From: Lachnospiraceae bacterium GAM79 | GTDB taxonomy: Bacteria; Bacillota; Clostridia; Lachnospirales; Lachnospiraceae | DNA length: 64,000 nt | Reading direction: 5' to 3' | NCBI GenBank assembly: GCA_020735665.1 | Contig: CP085928.1 | Location: 1,528,501-1,592,500 of the forward strand | Part shown: positions 9,119-17,579 of the stretch, piece by piece | Layout: each line of letters opens with the position of its first letter | Numbering within the stretch: position 1 is the first letter of the stretch | The notes under the pieces: model-generated | What the model was told of the DNA's origin: nothing | The model's input: the letters and a program-made list of their open reading frames with translations, nothing else | Database searches by the model: none | Translations under genes and position numbers: made by a program

Positions 9119-9406
9119 CTAATCAAATGTTCTTGGCACCTTATAGCAGCCATCTTTCTGCTCCGGTGCATTTGACAGCATATTCTCTCTGTCGTCGCCA
9201 TTTGTTACTTCATCTTCACGGAATACATTATTATAAGAAAATGTATGGCTCATTGCTTCTACATTCTCAGTGTCCAGTTCGTTTAACTTACTTACATAGT
9301 CAAGCATATCTGACATATCTTTCTTTGCCTGCTCCTTCTCCTCATCGGAAAGCTCAAGCTTCGCCAGAATACCTACATAATCGATTGTTTCGTCTGTAAT
9401 AACCAT
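9119..9406 (-). CDS. gatC: Asp-tRNA(Asn)/Glu-tRNA(Gln) amidotransferase subunit C
   Basis: 95 residues from the ATG at 9406, preceded by AAGGAGACATACC; the frame is open to 9439 but that extension lacks a ribosome binding site. ITDETIDYVGILAKLELSDE and the later LNELDTENVEAMSH are typical GatC features. GatC wraps round GatA and stabilises its contact with GatB. First gene of gatCAB. Confidence 0.93.
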   Translation of the reverse strand: MVITDETIDYVGILAKLELSDEEKEQAKKDMSDMLDYVSKLNELDTENVEAMSHTFSYNNVFREDEVTNGDDRENMLSNAPEQKDGCYKVPRTFD

Positions 9407-9477
9407 GGTATGTCTCCTTGTCTGGTTTTTATTAGGCAATTGCCTACTATTATTTATAGTACCACAAAATTAGTTAG

Positions 9478-9506
9478 AGTGTACCACATAACTCCGTTGT
9501 TTGCAA
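9478..9506 (-). promoter_or_regulatory. Candidate sigma-A promoter for gatCAB
   Basis: On the minus strand, TTGCAA (9501-9506) and TACACT (9478-9483) are separated by 17 bp. This is about 70 bp upstream of the gatC start codon and downstream of repeat element C. Confidence 0.5.
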
Positions 9507-9539
9507 GTCTATGTCCAAATGAAGTCGTCCTGCTGTTCA

Positions 9540-9811
9540 GCAACAATTGTCCATTCAAAATATTTCATTTATGACAAAAAATGGAAGAATGAATTACTAT
9601 TATGAAGCAAGCCTGTCCACTCTGTGTAACTTCGAACTAATCTCGACAAAACCTCGATAAGATCTCAGTTATTCATGTCGGTACTTAGTGAACTGCTGAA
9701 TGCAGTGAACTTAGAACCGCTACATGAAGATAGAGCGAAAGCGTCTTGCGTAATAATATGTAATCATTCTTCCATTTTTATGTCATCATTTATTAAATGG
9801 ACAATTGTTGC
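9540..9811. repeat. Intergenic palindromic element, alpha core with enlarged arm (copy C)
   Basis: Long imperfect arms of about 60 nt (GCAACAATTGTCCATT... left, AATGGACAATTGTTGC right, with a second strong block AAAATGGAAGAATGA/TCATTCTTCCATTTT) enclose an alpha core. The core has the usual ends (ATGAAGCAAGCCTGT and AAGCGTCTTGCGTAATA) and apex AGTGAACTGC/GCAGTGAACT. One half of the core is about 60 nt longer than in other copies. The right arm ends 6 bp from the icd stop codon. Confidence 0.85.
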
Positions 9812-9817
9812 GTCCTT

Positions 9818-11026
9818 TTATAACATGCCCTCTAAGGTCTCACGAATTGCCTTGATGAAGTTCTCGCTGTTTAATACAGTTGGATTCTCAAGGGTTGTGA
9901 TAAGTGCAAGATCCTTTGTCATCTTTCCGGATTCGATCGTTGCGATCGTTGCTTTCTCAAGCTTGTTTGCGAAATCAACCAGAGCGTCGATGCCATCCAG
10001 TTCACCACGTTTTCTAAGTGCGCCTGTCCATGCAAAGATTGTTGCAACAGAGTTTGTGGATGTTTCTTCACCCTTTAAGTGCTTGTAGTAGTGTCTCTGA
10101 ACTGTTCCGTGTGCAGCTTCGTACTCATACTTTCCATCTGGGGAAACCAGTACAGATGTCATCATGGCCAGTGAACCAAATGCAGATGAGATCATATCAC
10201 TCATTACGTCACCATCGTAGTTCTTGCATGCCCAGATGAATCCACCCTCGGATTTCATAACTCTTGCTACAGCATCGTCGATCAGTGTATAGAAATATTC
10301 AATACCTGCTGCATCGAATTTCTCTTTGTATTCTTTATCAAAGATCTCCTGGAAGATATCTTTGAATGTATGGTCGTATTTCTTTGAGATCGTATCCTTG
10401 GTTGCAAACCAGATTGTCTGCTTGATATCCAGCGCATAGTTGAAGCAGCATCTTGCAAAGCTTTCGATTGACTTGTTGATGTTGTGCTGTCCCTGGATCA
10501 CACCCGGTCCGTCGAATTCATGGATCGTCTCTTTGATCACTGTGCCATCTGCACCTGTGAATACCAACTCAGCCTTACCGGCACCCGGAACCTTGATCTC
10601 TACGTTCTTATATACATCACCATATGCATGTCTTGCGATTGTGATAGGAGCCTTCCAGTTCTTTACACATGGCTCAATGCCCTTTACGATGATCGGCGTA
10701 CGGAATACTGTTCCGTCGAGGATCGCACGGATCGTTCCATTTGGGCTCTTCCACATTTCCTTCAGATCATACTCTGTCATACGTGCAGCATTTGGTGTGA
10801 TCGTTGCACATTTAACAGCAACGCCATACTTCTGTGTTGCATATGCGGAATCAAATGTTACCTGATCATTTGTCTCATTTCTATATTCAAGTCCCAGATC
10901 GTAATACTCGGATTTCAGATCGATAAATGGATAGATCAGTTCATCCTTGATCATTTTCCAGAGAATTCTGGTCATCTCGTCTCCATCCATCTCTACTAAA
11001 GGGGTAGTCATTTGAATTTTTTCCAT
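9818..11026 (-). CDS. icd: NADP-dependent isocitrate dehydrogenase
   Basis: 402 residues, the length of the eukaryote-like type [25 protein letters not shown] opens the protein. [37 protein letters not shown] gives the substrate phosphate and isocitrate-binding segment, with the family's conserved arginines. [14 protein letters not shown] and [11 protein letters not shown] give the cofactor region; the HGTVQRHY form is typical of NADP specificity. It converts isocitrate to 2-oxoglutarate for glutamate supply. The ATG at 11026 has GGAGG ten bases upstream. Repeat element C starts 6 bp beyond the stop codon. Confidence 0.95.
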   Translation of the reverse strand: MEKIQMTTPLVEMDGDEMTRILWKMIKDELIYPFIDLKSEYYDLGLEYRNETNDQVTFDSAYATQKYGVAVKCATITPNAARMTEYDLKEMWKSPNGTIRAILDGTVFRTPIIVKGIEPCVKNWKAPITIARHAYGDVYKNVEIKVPGAGKAELVFTGADGTVIKETIHEFDGPGVIQGQHNINKSIESFARCCFNYALDIKQTIWFATKDTISKKYDHTFKDIFQEIFDKEYKEKFDAAGIEYFYTLIDDAVARVMKSEGGFIWACKNYDGDVMSDMISSAFGSLAMMTSVLVSPDGKYEYEAAHGTVQRHYYKHLKGEETSTNSVATIFAWTGALRKRGELDGIDALVDFANKLEKATIATIESGKMTKDLALITTLENPTVLNSENFIKAIRETLEGML

Positions 11027-11138
11027 CTTGCTCGTTCCTCCATGTTCTTTTATTATAGTTCTAATTACTTACCTGTTTTTATACACGCCTAGAATTATAC
11101 ATGAAAAATGCTGCTATTTCCAGTTTTTTGAAAGTTTT

Positions 11139-12119
11139 TTACACATATCCGTAAATTCCGCGCACGGACACTTCCCCAGATATAATGATCGACTCCTGTC
11201 CATCTTTATCCTTCACACGAAGTCCTCCATTTGGTGCAAGTCCGAGGGCTGTGTATTCTGTCCGGTTATATCCTTCGATCACATAGACCTGTTCATCCTT
11301 GTTCACAAGGATGGAATTATATTCATCCAGCATGAACTGAAGATCCTGGCATTTGACAAATGCGTCATACAACTCTTCAAAATGATTTGCCACACTAGCG
11401 ACCAGTTTGCTTCTGTCACAGCCGGTTCCGTTTTCCAGCTTGATCGACGTCGCCTTGTCTGCCAGTTCTTCCGGAAATTCCATCATGGATACATTGATGC
11501 CGATACCTACAACTGCATATTTGATATCCATACCTTCCGAACTCATCTCTGTAAGAATGCCACAGATCTTCTTGCCGCCGACTACAACATCATTCGGCCA
11601 TTTGATCTGTGCCTGCAAGCCCGCTGTATCTGCAAGAGCACGCGCCGTTGCGAGTGCCGACAGGATCGTAAGTCTGGATACATTCTCGATCGGCACATCC
11701 GGACGGAGCAGAAATGTCATGGCTATGCTGGTTCCCTTCGGAGTGCTCCATGCCCTTCCTCTTCTTCCTCGTCCTGCATTCTGTTCATTTGCAACAAACA
11801 ACGCTCCGTGTGTTCCATCTGTCTCTCCTGCAAGCTTTGCCCGTATATTTGTGGAATCCGTCTCATCATAATAATACAGTTCTCTTCCGATCACCGATGT
11901 CGTGAGTGCTGCCTCTATCTTCTCTTTCGTAACGACATCCGGCTCTCCGACCAGACGATAGCCTTTATTATTTACTGCATCTATAATGTAGCCTTCTGCC
12001 TTTAAGGCATTGATATTTTTCCAGACAGCGGTTCTCGAGACACCTAATTTCTCACAGATTGCCTGACCGGATATATAATCACTGCTCGTTCGAAGCAGCG
12101 CAAGGATTTTTTCTTTCAT
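11139..12119 (-). CDS. birA: Bifunctional biotin-operon repressor / biotin--protein ligase
   Basis: 326 residues. The N-terminal winged helix (SGQAICEKLGVSRTAVWKNINALKAEGYIIDAV) is followed by the ligase domain. That domain has YYDETDSTNIRAK, the biotinyl-AMP loop GRGRRGRAWSTPKG (consensus GRGRxGR) and KWPNDVVVGGKKICGILTE. The ligase attaches biotin to carboxylases; the N-terminal domain suggests biotin-dependent repression. It follows the small membrane protein gene by 3 bp and is probably cotranscribed with it. Confidence 0.95.
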   Translation of the reverse strand: MKEKILALLRTSSDYISGQAICEKLGVSRTAVWKNINALKAEGYIIDAVNNKGYRLVGEPDVVTKEKIEAALTTSVIGRELYYYDETDSTNIRAKLAGETDGTHGALFVANEQNAGRGRRGRAWSTPKGTSIAMTFLLRPDVPIENVSRLTILSALATARALADTAGLQAQIKWPNDVVVGGKKICGILTEMSSEGMDIKYAVVGIGINVSMMEFPEELADKATSIKLENGTGCDRSKLVASVANHFEELYDAFVKCQDLQFMLDEYNSILVNKDEQVYVIEGYNRTEYTALGLAPNGGLRVKDKDGQESIIISGEVSVRGIYGYV

Positions 12120-12122
12120 GAT

Positions 12123-12593
12123 TTACCTTCTTTCTGTCTCACTTTCCTGATAAATTCCCATCTTCTTTAACAAATGATAATAGATTGCATCGCACTTCTC
12201 ACGTTTACCGCTGAACGGCAGTACGAATTGCTCTTTTCCTATATCTATCTTTAATATGTAATATGGCATATGTGGATCAGGGATGACCAGATTCACATTT
12301 GTAATCTTATCGTATGGTGTATGATAGGATTTCCTTCCCTTTTCTATTACCAGTTCATCGTCTTCAAAACGATAGGTCAGATCAAATGCCGATTTGCGAA
12401 ATGAAGATTTCACAAGCATCAATCCATATGCCGCAAGTGCAAGTCCAAATGCCAGCTTGAATATCCGTCCGCCGGCACTGCCATGTGTTTTGATCATTAA
12501 CAGAATAAATGCTGCTCCGATAGCAACAAAAAAGACACCCACCATCCGGTATGCAATTCTGGTTGCTCTGTTTTTCTTTACGGTATGCTGCAT
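12123..12593 (-). CDS. Small membrane protein with a PH-like domain
   Basis: 156 residues. Two adjacent membrane segments (about residues 17-34 and 43-62) precede a soluble beta-rich part. That part has DDELVIEKGRKSYHTPYDKITNV, a pattern seen in bacterial PH-like membrane proteins of the DUF304/YcxB type. No enzyme motif is visible. It starts its transcription unit and is followed after 3 bp by birA. The role is unknown. Confidence 0.7.
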   Translation of the reverse strand: MQHTVKKNRATRIAYRMVGVFFVAIGAAFILLMIKTHGSAGGRIFKLAFGLALAAYGLMLVKSSFRKSAFDLTYRFEDDELVIEKGRKSYHTPYDKITNVNLVIPDPHMPYYILKIDIGKEQFVLPFSGKREKCDAIYYHLLKKMGIYQESETERR

Positions 12594-12773
12594 GTGTTTT
12601 CCTCGTTCTTTCTGTATATTTTCTGTTCTCTATTATATTTTCTACAGTCATAAAAAGCAAGCCAGAGTAAACATGACATTTTGCACTAAAACCCCCGACA
12701 AAAAACATGATTTTTACCAGATTGATTTTTCTTATAAAAAGAAGTAATATCCAGTATGCATTTAGAATATGGA

Positions 12774-13013
12774 AGTCGTTGCGGGCAGTTTATTTAATAG
12801 AATCATACAACTTGCCAATACAGGGACATTTGAGTCCGCCGGTACTCACATTTTGCACTTAGTGAGTGCTCGCACGAACTTAGAGCAAAAGCGCACCCTT
12901 GTGGTGCGATGGCGCATAAGCGGCATCTTAGTACCGCTGCAGGACTCAACGAGCGGAAGCGTTTCCTGTTGGCAATGTCAGTATGATTCGTAAATAAACT
13001 GTTCGCAACGACT
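12774..13013. repeat. Intergenic palindromic element, divergent alpha core (copy D)
   Basis: Arms of about 45-50 nt with a few mismatches and small indels (AGTCGTTGCGGGCAGTTTAT left, ATAAACTGTTCGCAACGACT right). They enclose a divergent alpha-like core with GGTACTCACA...TTAGTACCG and GAGCGGAAGCGTTTCC at one end. The core has extra internal hairpins, including GCGCACCCTTGTGGTGCG. The element ends 10 bp before the MATE gene's ribosome binding site and lies in a divergent intergenic region, so it would be in the leader of that mRNA. Confidence 0.8.
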
Positions 13014-13038
13014 AAACTAACACAAGGAGGTAAAATCA

Positions 13039-14442
13039 TTGAAAAACTTACTGAAAAAAATTAACGGTTCCAAGGATCTGACTGAAGGCAATCCTATGAA
13101 ACTGATCTTGAACTTTGGACTGCCATTATTATTTGGGCTTTTATTCCAGCAATTTTATAACATGGTCGATACGATCATCGTTGGTAAATTTCTGGGTGTC
13201 GATGCACTTGCAGCCGTCGGCTCAACCGGATCGATCAACTTTATGATACTCGGTTTCTGCATCGGTATCTGCAATGGTTTTGCCATCCCGGTTGCTCAGG
13301 CCTTTGGAGCAAAGGACACTGATAATATGAAGAAGTACATTACAAACTGTGTCTGGGCTTCGATCTTCTTCGCTGCCGTTATGACAGTTGCAGTCGGAAT
13401 TCTTACCAGAAATATTCTGATCTGGATGAAGACACCGGACAGCATCCTGGATCAGGCATTTATCTACATATTTATTATATTTATGGGAATACCTGCAACC
13501 TTCCTTTATAATATGGTTTCCGGTATCCTGCGTTCTCTCGGCGACAGTGTAACCCCTGTTGTCTGTCTGATCGCATCCTCCCTGTTAAATATCGTACTGG
13601 ATATCCTGTTAGTTCGTCCGATGGGTGTCGCCGGTGCTGCTGTTGCAACCGTTGTTGCACAGGCAATCTCCGGTGTCGGCTGTCTGATCTATATGTGTAA
13701 GAAGCTCGGATATCTTCATTTTACAAAACAGGACTGGGCATTTAGTATGCGCCACTGTCTGACCTTATGCGGTATGGGTGTTCCGATGGGGCTTCAGTAT
13801 TCGATCACAGCGATCGGCAGTGTTATTCTTCAGGCTGCAGTTAATTCGATGGGTGAATCCGTTATCGCTGCCGTATCCGCCGGAACAAAGATTTCCATGT
13901 TCCTCTGCTGTCCGTTTGATGCCATGGGATCGACAATGGCAACCTACGGCGGACAAAATGTCGGTGCTAAGAAAATGGATCGTGTGGATGCCGGCTTAAA
14001 GGCATGTATCAAACTCGGTATTGTCTATGCGATTCTTGCATTTGTATTTATCCTGTTATTCGGCAAGAATCTGGCACTGCTTTTCCTGGATGCAGAAGAA
14101 ACAGAGATCATCAAGCTTGTATATTATTTCCTGCTTGGCAACTCAGGAGCTTACATCCTGCTTGCCCTTGTAAATATCGTCCGGTTTATGATTCAGGGAC
14201 TCGGCTACTCCGCATTTGCCGTTATCGCAGGTATCTGTGAAATGGTTGCCCGTACGATCGCAGGCTTTATCCTGGTACCAAAATTCGGTTATGTCTTTGT
14301 AGCACTCGGCAGTCCGCTCGCATGGATATTTGCAGATATCTTCCTGATTCCTGCCTATATCTATGTTGTAAAACGTCTTCGCCGCAAGTTCGGTCAGGAG
14401 ACCCCGGCGATGCTGAAGCGTTGTCAAAAGAACCTTGCATAA
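13039..14442 (+). CDS. MATE family multidrug/metabolite exporter
   Basis: 467 residues with about 12 hydrophobic segments in two similar halves. NPMKLILNFGLPLLFGLLFQ at the N-terminus, LGVDALAAVGSTG and ASSLLNIVLDILLV are typical of bacterial MATE transporters of the NorM/DinF superfamily, which exchange Na+ or H+ for cationic compounds. The start is TTG at 13039 behind AAGGAGG (13024-13030), the best spacing available. It is one of the few plus-strand genes here. Substrate unknown. Confidence 0.92.
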   Translation: MKNLLKKINGSKDLTEGNPMKLILNFGLPLLFGLLFQQFYNMVDTIIVGKFLGVDALAAVGSTGSINFMILGFCIGICNGFAIPVAQAFGAKDTDNMKKYITNCVWASIFFAAVMTVAVGILTRNILIWMKTPDSILDQAFIYIFIIFMGIPATFLYNMVSGILRSLGDSVTPVVCLIASSLLNIVLDILLVRPMGVAGAAVATVVAQAISGVGCLIYMCKKLGYLHFTKQDWAFSMRHCLTLCGMGVPMGLQYSITAIGSVILQAAVNSMGESVIAAVSAGTKISMFLCCPFDAMGSTMATYGGQNVGAKKMDRVDAGLKACIKLGIVYAILAFVFILLFGKNLALLFLDAEETEIIKLVYYFLLGNSGAYILLALVNIVRFMIQGLGYSAFAVIAGICEMVARTIAGFILVPKFGYVFVALGSPLAWIFADIFLIPAYIYVVKRLRRKFGQETPAMLKRCQKNLA

Positions 14443-14473
14443 TATATTCTAATACAGCTTTTTCCATATAATC

Positions 14474-14555
14474 AAAAAACCATACCGGCAGCATATATAT
14501 TTTTTATGTGATTTACCTATCCACCCAAATATATATGCTGTCAGTATGGTTTTTC
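14474..14555. terminator. Bidirectional terminator between the MATE gene and purA
   Basis: Arms 14474-14501 and about 14527-14554 pair with few mismatches (AAACCATAC...AGCATATATA). They end in T-runs on both strands and sit between two convergent genes. Confidence 0.8.
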
Positions 14556-14565
14556 TTTTTATTTC

Positions 14566-15849
14566 TTATTTATTTCTGTAGATAATGTCGGTTCTCTTTG
14601 GTCCGTTTGAAACCATAGTGATCGGATATCCGATATGTTTCTCAATGAACTCAATGTAGTTTCTGCAGTTCTCCGGAAGATCTTCGTAGTTCTTGATACC
14701 ACGGATATCTGTCTTCCATCCCGGCAGAACCTCATATACAGGCTTTGCTTTCTTTAACTTAGCTGTTGTAGGGAAGTCTGTTGTTACTTCACCATCGATA
14801 TCGTATCCGACACATACAGGAATCTCATCCAGATAACCCAGTACATCAAGTACGGTAAATGCTACATCTGTTGTTCCCTGCATACGGCAGCCATACCTGG
14901 AAGCTACACAATCGAACCATCCCATACGTCTTGGACGTCCGGTTGTTGCACCGTACTCACCGCCGTCACCACCACGACGTCTTAACTCATCTGCTTCATC
15001 TCCGAAGATCTCGCTGACGAATTCACCGGCGCCTACAGCACTTGAATATGCCTTTACTACTGTTACGATCTGCTTGATCTCATATGGAGGGATACCGGCA
15101 CCGATCGCACCATAAGCAGCCAGTGTGGACGATGATGTAACCATAGGATAAATACCATGATCCGGGTCCTTTAATGTTCCAAGCTGACCTTCTAACAAAA
15201 TTGTCTTGCCAGCTTTGATCGCCTCATGAAGATATGCGGATACATCACATACATATGGCTCTACGATAGCCTTGTACTCCATCAATGTTTCATATACTTC
15301 ATCTACTGTAAGAAGCGGCTTCTTATACAGATACTCAAGCAGAACATTCTTGGATGCGATAACTCTGCTGATCTTATCCTTCAATTCTTCCTCTGTGTCA
15401 AACAGTTCGCTTACCTGGAAACCGATCTTTGCATATTTGTCTGAATAGAATGGTGCGATACCTGACTTTGTAGATCCGAATGACTTACCGGCCAGTCTCT
15501 CCTCCTCGTACTCATCAAACAGAATGTGATATGGCATAACCATCTGTGCTCTGTCTGAGATCAGGATCTTTGGCATTGGGACTCCCTTTTCTACGATGCT
15601 GTTCAGCTCTTTGAACAGAACCGGGATATTTAATGCTACACCATTTCCGATAACACTTGTTGTATGATCATAGAAACAACCGGACGGAAGTGTATGCAAT
15701 GCAAATTTACCATAGTCATTTACAATTGTGTGACCTGCATTTGCACCACCCTGAAATCTGACAATAATATCAGATGTTTCCGCCAGCATATCTGTTATTT
15801 TACCTTTTCCTTCGTCGCCCCAGTTGGCTCCGACAACCGCTCTTACCAT
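14566..15849 (-). CDS. purA: Adenylosuccinate synthetase
   Basis: 427 residues, standard length. GANWGDEGKGKITDML is the GTP-binding loop with the catalytic Asp, and GGANAGHTIV has the catalytic His. LEGQLGTLKDPDHGIYPMVTSS and GRPRRMGWFD are also typical. It joins IMP and aspartate using GTP, the first step from IMP to AMP; purB, which finishes that step, is 1.7 kb away. It has its own promoter at 15918-15945. Confidence 0.97.
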   Translation of the reverse strand: MVRAVVGANWGDEGKGKITDMLAETSDIIVRFQGGANAGHTIVNDYGKFALHTLPSGCFYDHTTSVIGNGVALNIPVLFKELNSIVEKGVPMPKILISDRAQMVMPYHILFDEYEEERLAGKSFGSTKSGIAPFYSDKYAKIGFQVSELFDTEEELKDKISRVIASKNVLLEYLYKKPLLTVDEVYETLMEYKAIVEPYVCDVSAYLHEAIKAGKTILLEGQLGTLKDPDHGIYPMVTSSSTLAAYGAIGAGIPPYEIKQIVTVVKAYSSAVGAGEFVSEIFGDEADELRRRGGDGGEYGATTGRPRRMGWFDCVASRYGCRMQGTTDVAFTVLDVLGYLDEIPVCVGYDIDGEVTTDFPTTAKLKKAKPVYEVLPGWKTDIRGIKNYEDLPENCRNYIEFIEKHIGYPITMVSNGPKRTDIIYRNK

Positions 15850-15917
15850 ATTTTTATCCTCGCTTTCATGGCATTTTCCCGGAAATATCTTCCGAAATTG
15901 AACTCAATTACTTTTAC

Positions 15918-15945
15918 ATTATAGCATGTATGTATTATAAGTAAA
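15918..15945 (-). promoter_or_regulatory. Candidate sigma-A promoter of purA
   Basis: On the minus strand TTTACT (15940-15945) and TATAAT (15918-15923) are 16 bp apart, about 70 bp upstream of the purA ATG. No purine riboswitch is seen in the leader. Confidence 0.6.
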
Positions 15946-16054
15946 ATCGATATTAATTATATATAACATAAGTTGTACTTATATTTATTCTTTACAAATA
16001 CACAGGTTCGGTTTACACTTTATATACAACAATTAGCATAACTGCATTTCTATA

Positions 16055-16083
16055 TTTGATATCGTGTATACATCATTTGATAT
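16055..16083. promoter_or_regulatory. Candidate operator for the LysR regulator
   Basis: The 317-bp gap between divergent purA and the LysR gene (15850-16166) is very AT-rich. It contains TTTGATAT twice in direct orientation (16055-16062 and 16076-16083), 21 bp apart or two helical turns, with the palindrome TGTATACA between them. This is a plausible tandem protein-binding site. LysR-type regulators usually bind the divergent promoter, but the assignment is inference. Confidence 0.35.
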
Positions 16084-16166
16084 ACATGTACCCGATATAT
16101 GCATATGCATGACCTTAATAACGTTTTTACAATTATCTGTAATAAAATTAACCGGGAGTTTCGACT

Positions 16167-17045
16167 ATGAATATTAATTATGAATATTATAAGATTTTCT
16201 ATTATGTGGCAAAGACAGCAAGCATCTCTGCTGCTGCTAAAGAACTGTGCGTATCCCAGCCCGCTGTCAGTCAGGCGGTCAAATCTTTAGAACAGGCAAT
16301 CGGTATCAACCTGTTCATCCGGACGAAAAAAGGTGTATCCCTGACAGGTGCAGGCGAACTTCTCTACAAACATGTAGCCGAAGGATACGAGGCAATCTCC
16401 ATGGGCGAACAGCAGCTTGCCAGATTGATGCACTTGGAAACCGGCGAGATCCGGATCGGAGCCAGTGATATGACACTCCAGTTCTATCTGCTTCCGCATC
16501 TCGAACGCTTCCACCAGCTCTATCCCGGCATCAAGGTACATGTAACAAATGCTCCGACCCCAAGTACGATCGACCACTTATTTGCAAATAACATTGACTT
16601 CGGTATCGTTACAACTCCTCTCCCACAGAATCCGAACATGGAGATTCGAAACGCACGGGAGATCGAAGATATCTTTATAGCCGGTCCAAGATTTAACGAC
16701 CTGAAAGGTAAAGTTCTCGACTATCCGGATCTGCAAAAGCTTCCGATCATCTGTCTGGAAAATGACACCAGCACAAGAGCCTATGTAGATCAGTTTCTTG
16801 CAAATGAAGGCGTCACGCTGACCCCTGAATTCGAGCTTGCAACCAGTGATATGATCGCACAGTTTGCAAAGAGAAACCTTGGGATCGGATCGATCGTGGC
16901 TGACTTTGCCGGTGACTATATTGACCGTGATGAGATCTTTCGGTTAAATTTCAAGAAGCACATCCCCAAGCGGAACATGTGCATCATCAGTGACCGCAGG
17001 CGTGGCATGAGCATCGCCGCTATGAAGTTGATGGAATTGCTGTAG
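16167..17045 (+). CDS. LysR-type transcriptional regulator
   Basis: 292 residues. The N-terminal winged helix reads YYKIFYYVAKTASISAAAKE, then LCVSQPAVSQAVKSLEQAIG, then LFIRTKKGVSLTGAG. It is followed by a two-lobed effector-binding domain (about residues 88-290) with IRIGASDMTLQFYLLPHLERF. The effector is unknown. It is divergent from purA, which such regulators often control, but no purine link is established. GGGAG lies 10 bp before the ATG. Repeat element E begins 5 bp after the stop codon. Confidence 0.92.
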   Translation: MNINYEYYKIFYYVAKTASISAAAKELCVSQPAVSQAVKSLEQAIGINLFIRTKKGVSLTGAGELLYKHVAEGYEAISMGEQQLARLMHLETGEIRIGASDMTLQFYLLPHLERFHQLYPGIKVHVTNAPTPSTIDHLFANNIDFGIVTTPLPQNPNMEIRNAREIEDIFIAGPRFNDLKGKVLDYPDLQKLPIICLENDTSTRAYVDQFLANEGVTLTPEFELATSDMIAQFAKRNLGIGSIVADFAGDYIDRDEIFRLNFKKHIPKRNMCIISDRRRGMSIAAMKLMELL

Positions 17046-17050
17046 CTTTC

Positions 17051-17286
17051 CTGTCATCCGATAATTGGTCCTTCACCTGTTTCTCCGGCATCCCTCTATG
17101 ATAACGTGTTGCGGTTTCTGTTTGATGCACATACCTGATTCGTACATACTCCTGTGTAAACTCGCCCTTCGGGCTCAGACATACACTCGTATGTACTGGT
17201 AATGTGCATCGCACGACGAAATCCTCACAATGTCATCATAGAGGGATGCCGGAGAAACAGGTGAAGGACCAATTATCGGATGACAG
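17051..17286. repeat. Intergenic palindromic element, gamma core, perfect 52-bp arms (copy E)
   Basis: The arms 17051-17102 and 17235-17286 are exact reverse complements over 52 bp. They enclose a core of about 130 nt with ends GTTGCGGTTTCTGTTTGATG and GACGAAATCCTCACAATG, and inner stems such as GCACATACC/GGTAATGTGC and GTACATAC/GTATGTAC. It lies between convergent lysR and purB and starts 5 bp after the LysR stop codon. Confidence 0.92.
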
Positions 17287-17358
17287 ATAGGCTACCTTTA
17301 CAGTAAACCTTTAACTGTTAATGAACTTCTGAGCTATATTGATTATAACGCTATAACA

Positions 17359-17574
17359 AAATATCACATGAATTAAACAGGGATGCATATCCCCTTGTAA
17401 TGACATTGTGAGGATTTCGTTATGAAGTGCACATTACCAGTAAATGCGAGTGCTTGTTTGAGCCAAAAGCGAATTAGCACAAGAGCATTTACGAATCAGG
17501 TATGTGCACTGAATAGAAACCACAACGCGTCATTACAGTGGGATATGCATCCCTAATTGATTCATGTGATATTT
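17359..17574. repeat. Intergenic palindromic element, gamma core (copy F)
   Basis: Arms of about 46 nt with five substitutions (AAATATCACATGAAT left, ATTCATGTGATATTT right) enclose a gamma core in inverse orientation to copy E. The core shares TGTGAGGATTTCGTTATGAA and TAGAAACCACAACGCGTCAT. It ends 5 bp before the purB stop codon. Copies E and F together fill most of the convergent gap. Confidence 0.88.
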
Positions 17575-17579
17575 AACTT

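Noticed and set aside
9540-9811. Insertion sequence or MITE with terminal inverted repeats
   Set aside because: The inverted ends differ at every locus, there are no direct target duplications at the outer edges that I can see, and no transposase is present in the window. The MITE idea is not excluded for the core alone.
15850-16166. Purine riboswitch before purA
   Set aside because: The conserved loop sequences of the purine aptamer were not found on either strand.
17051-17286. Ordinary rho-independent terminator
   Set aside because: The stem is far too long, contains a 130-nt structured core and has no T-run after the arm.
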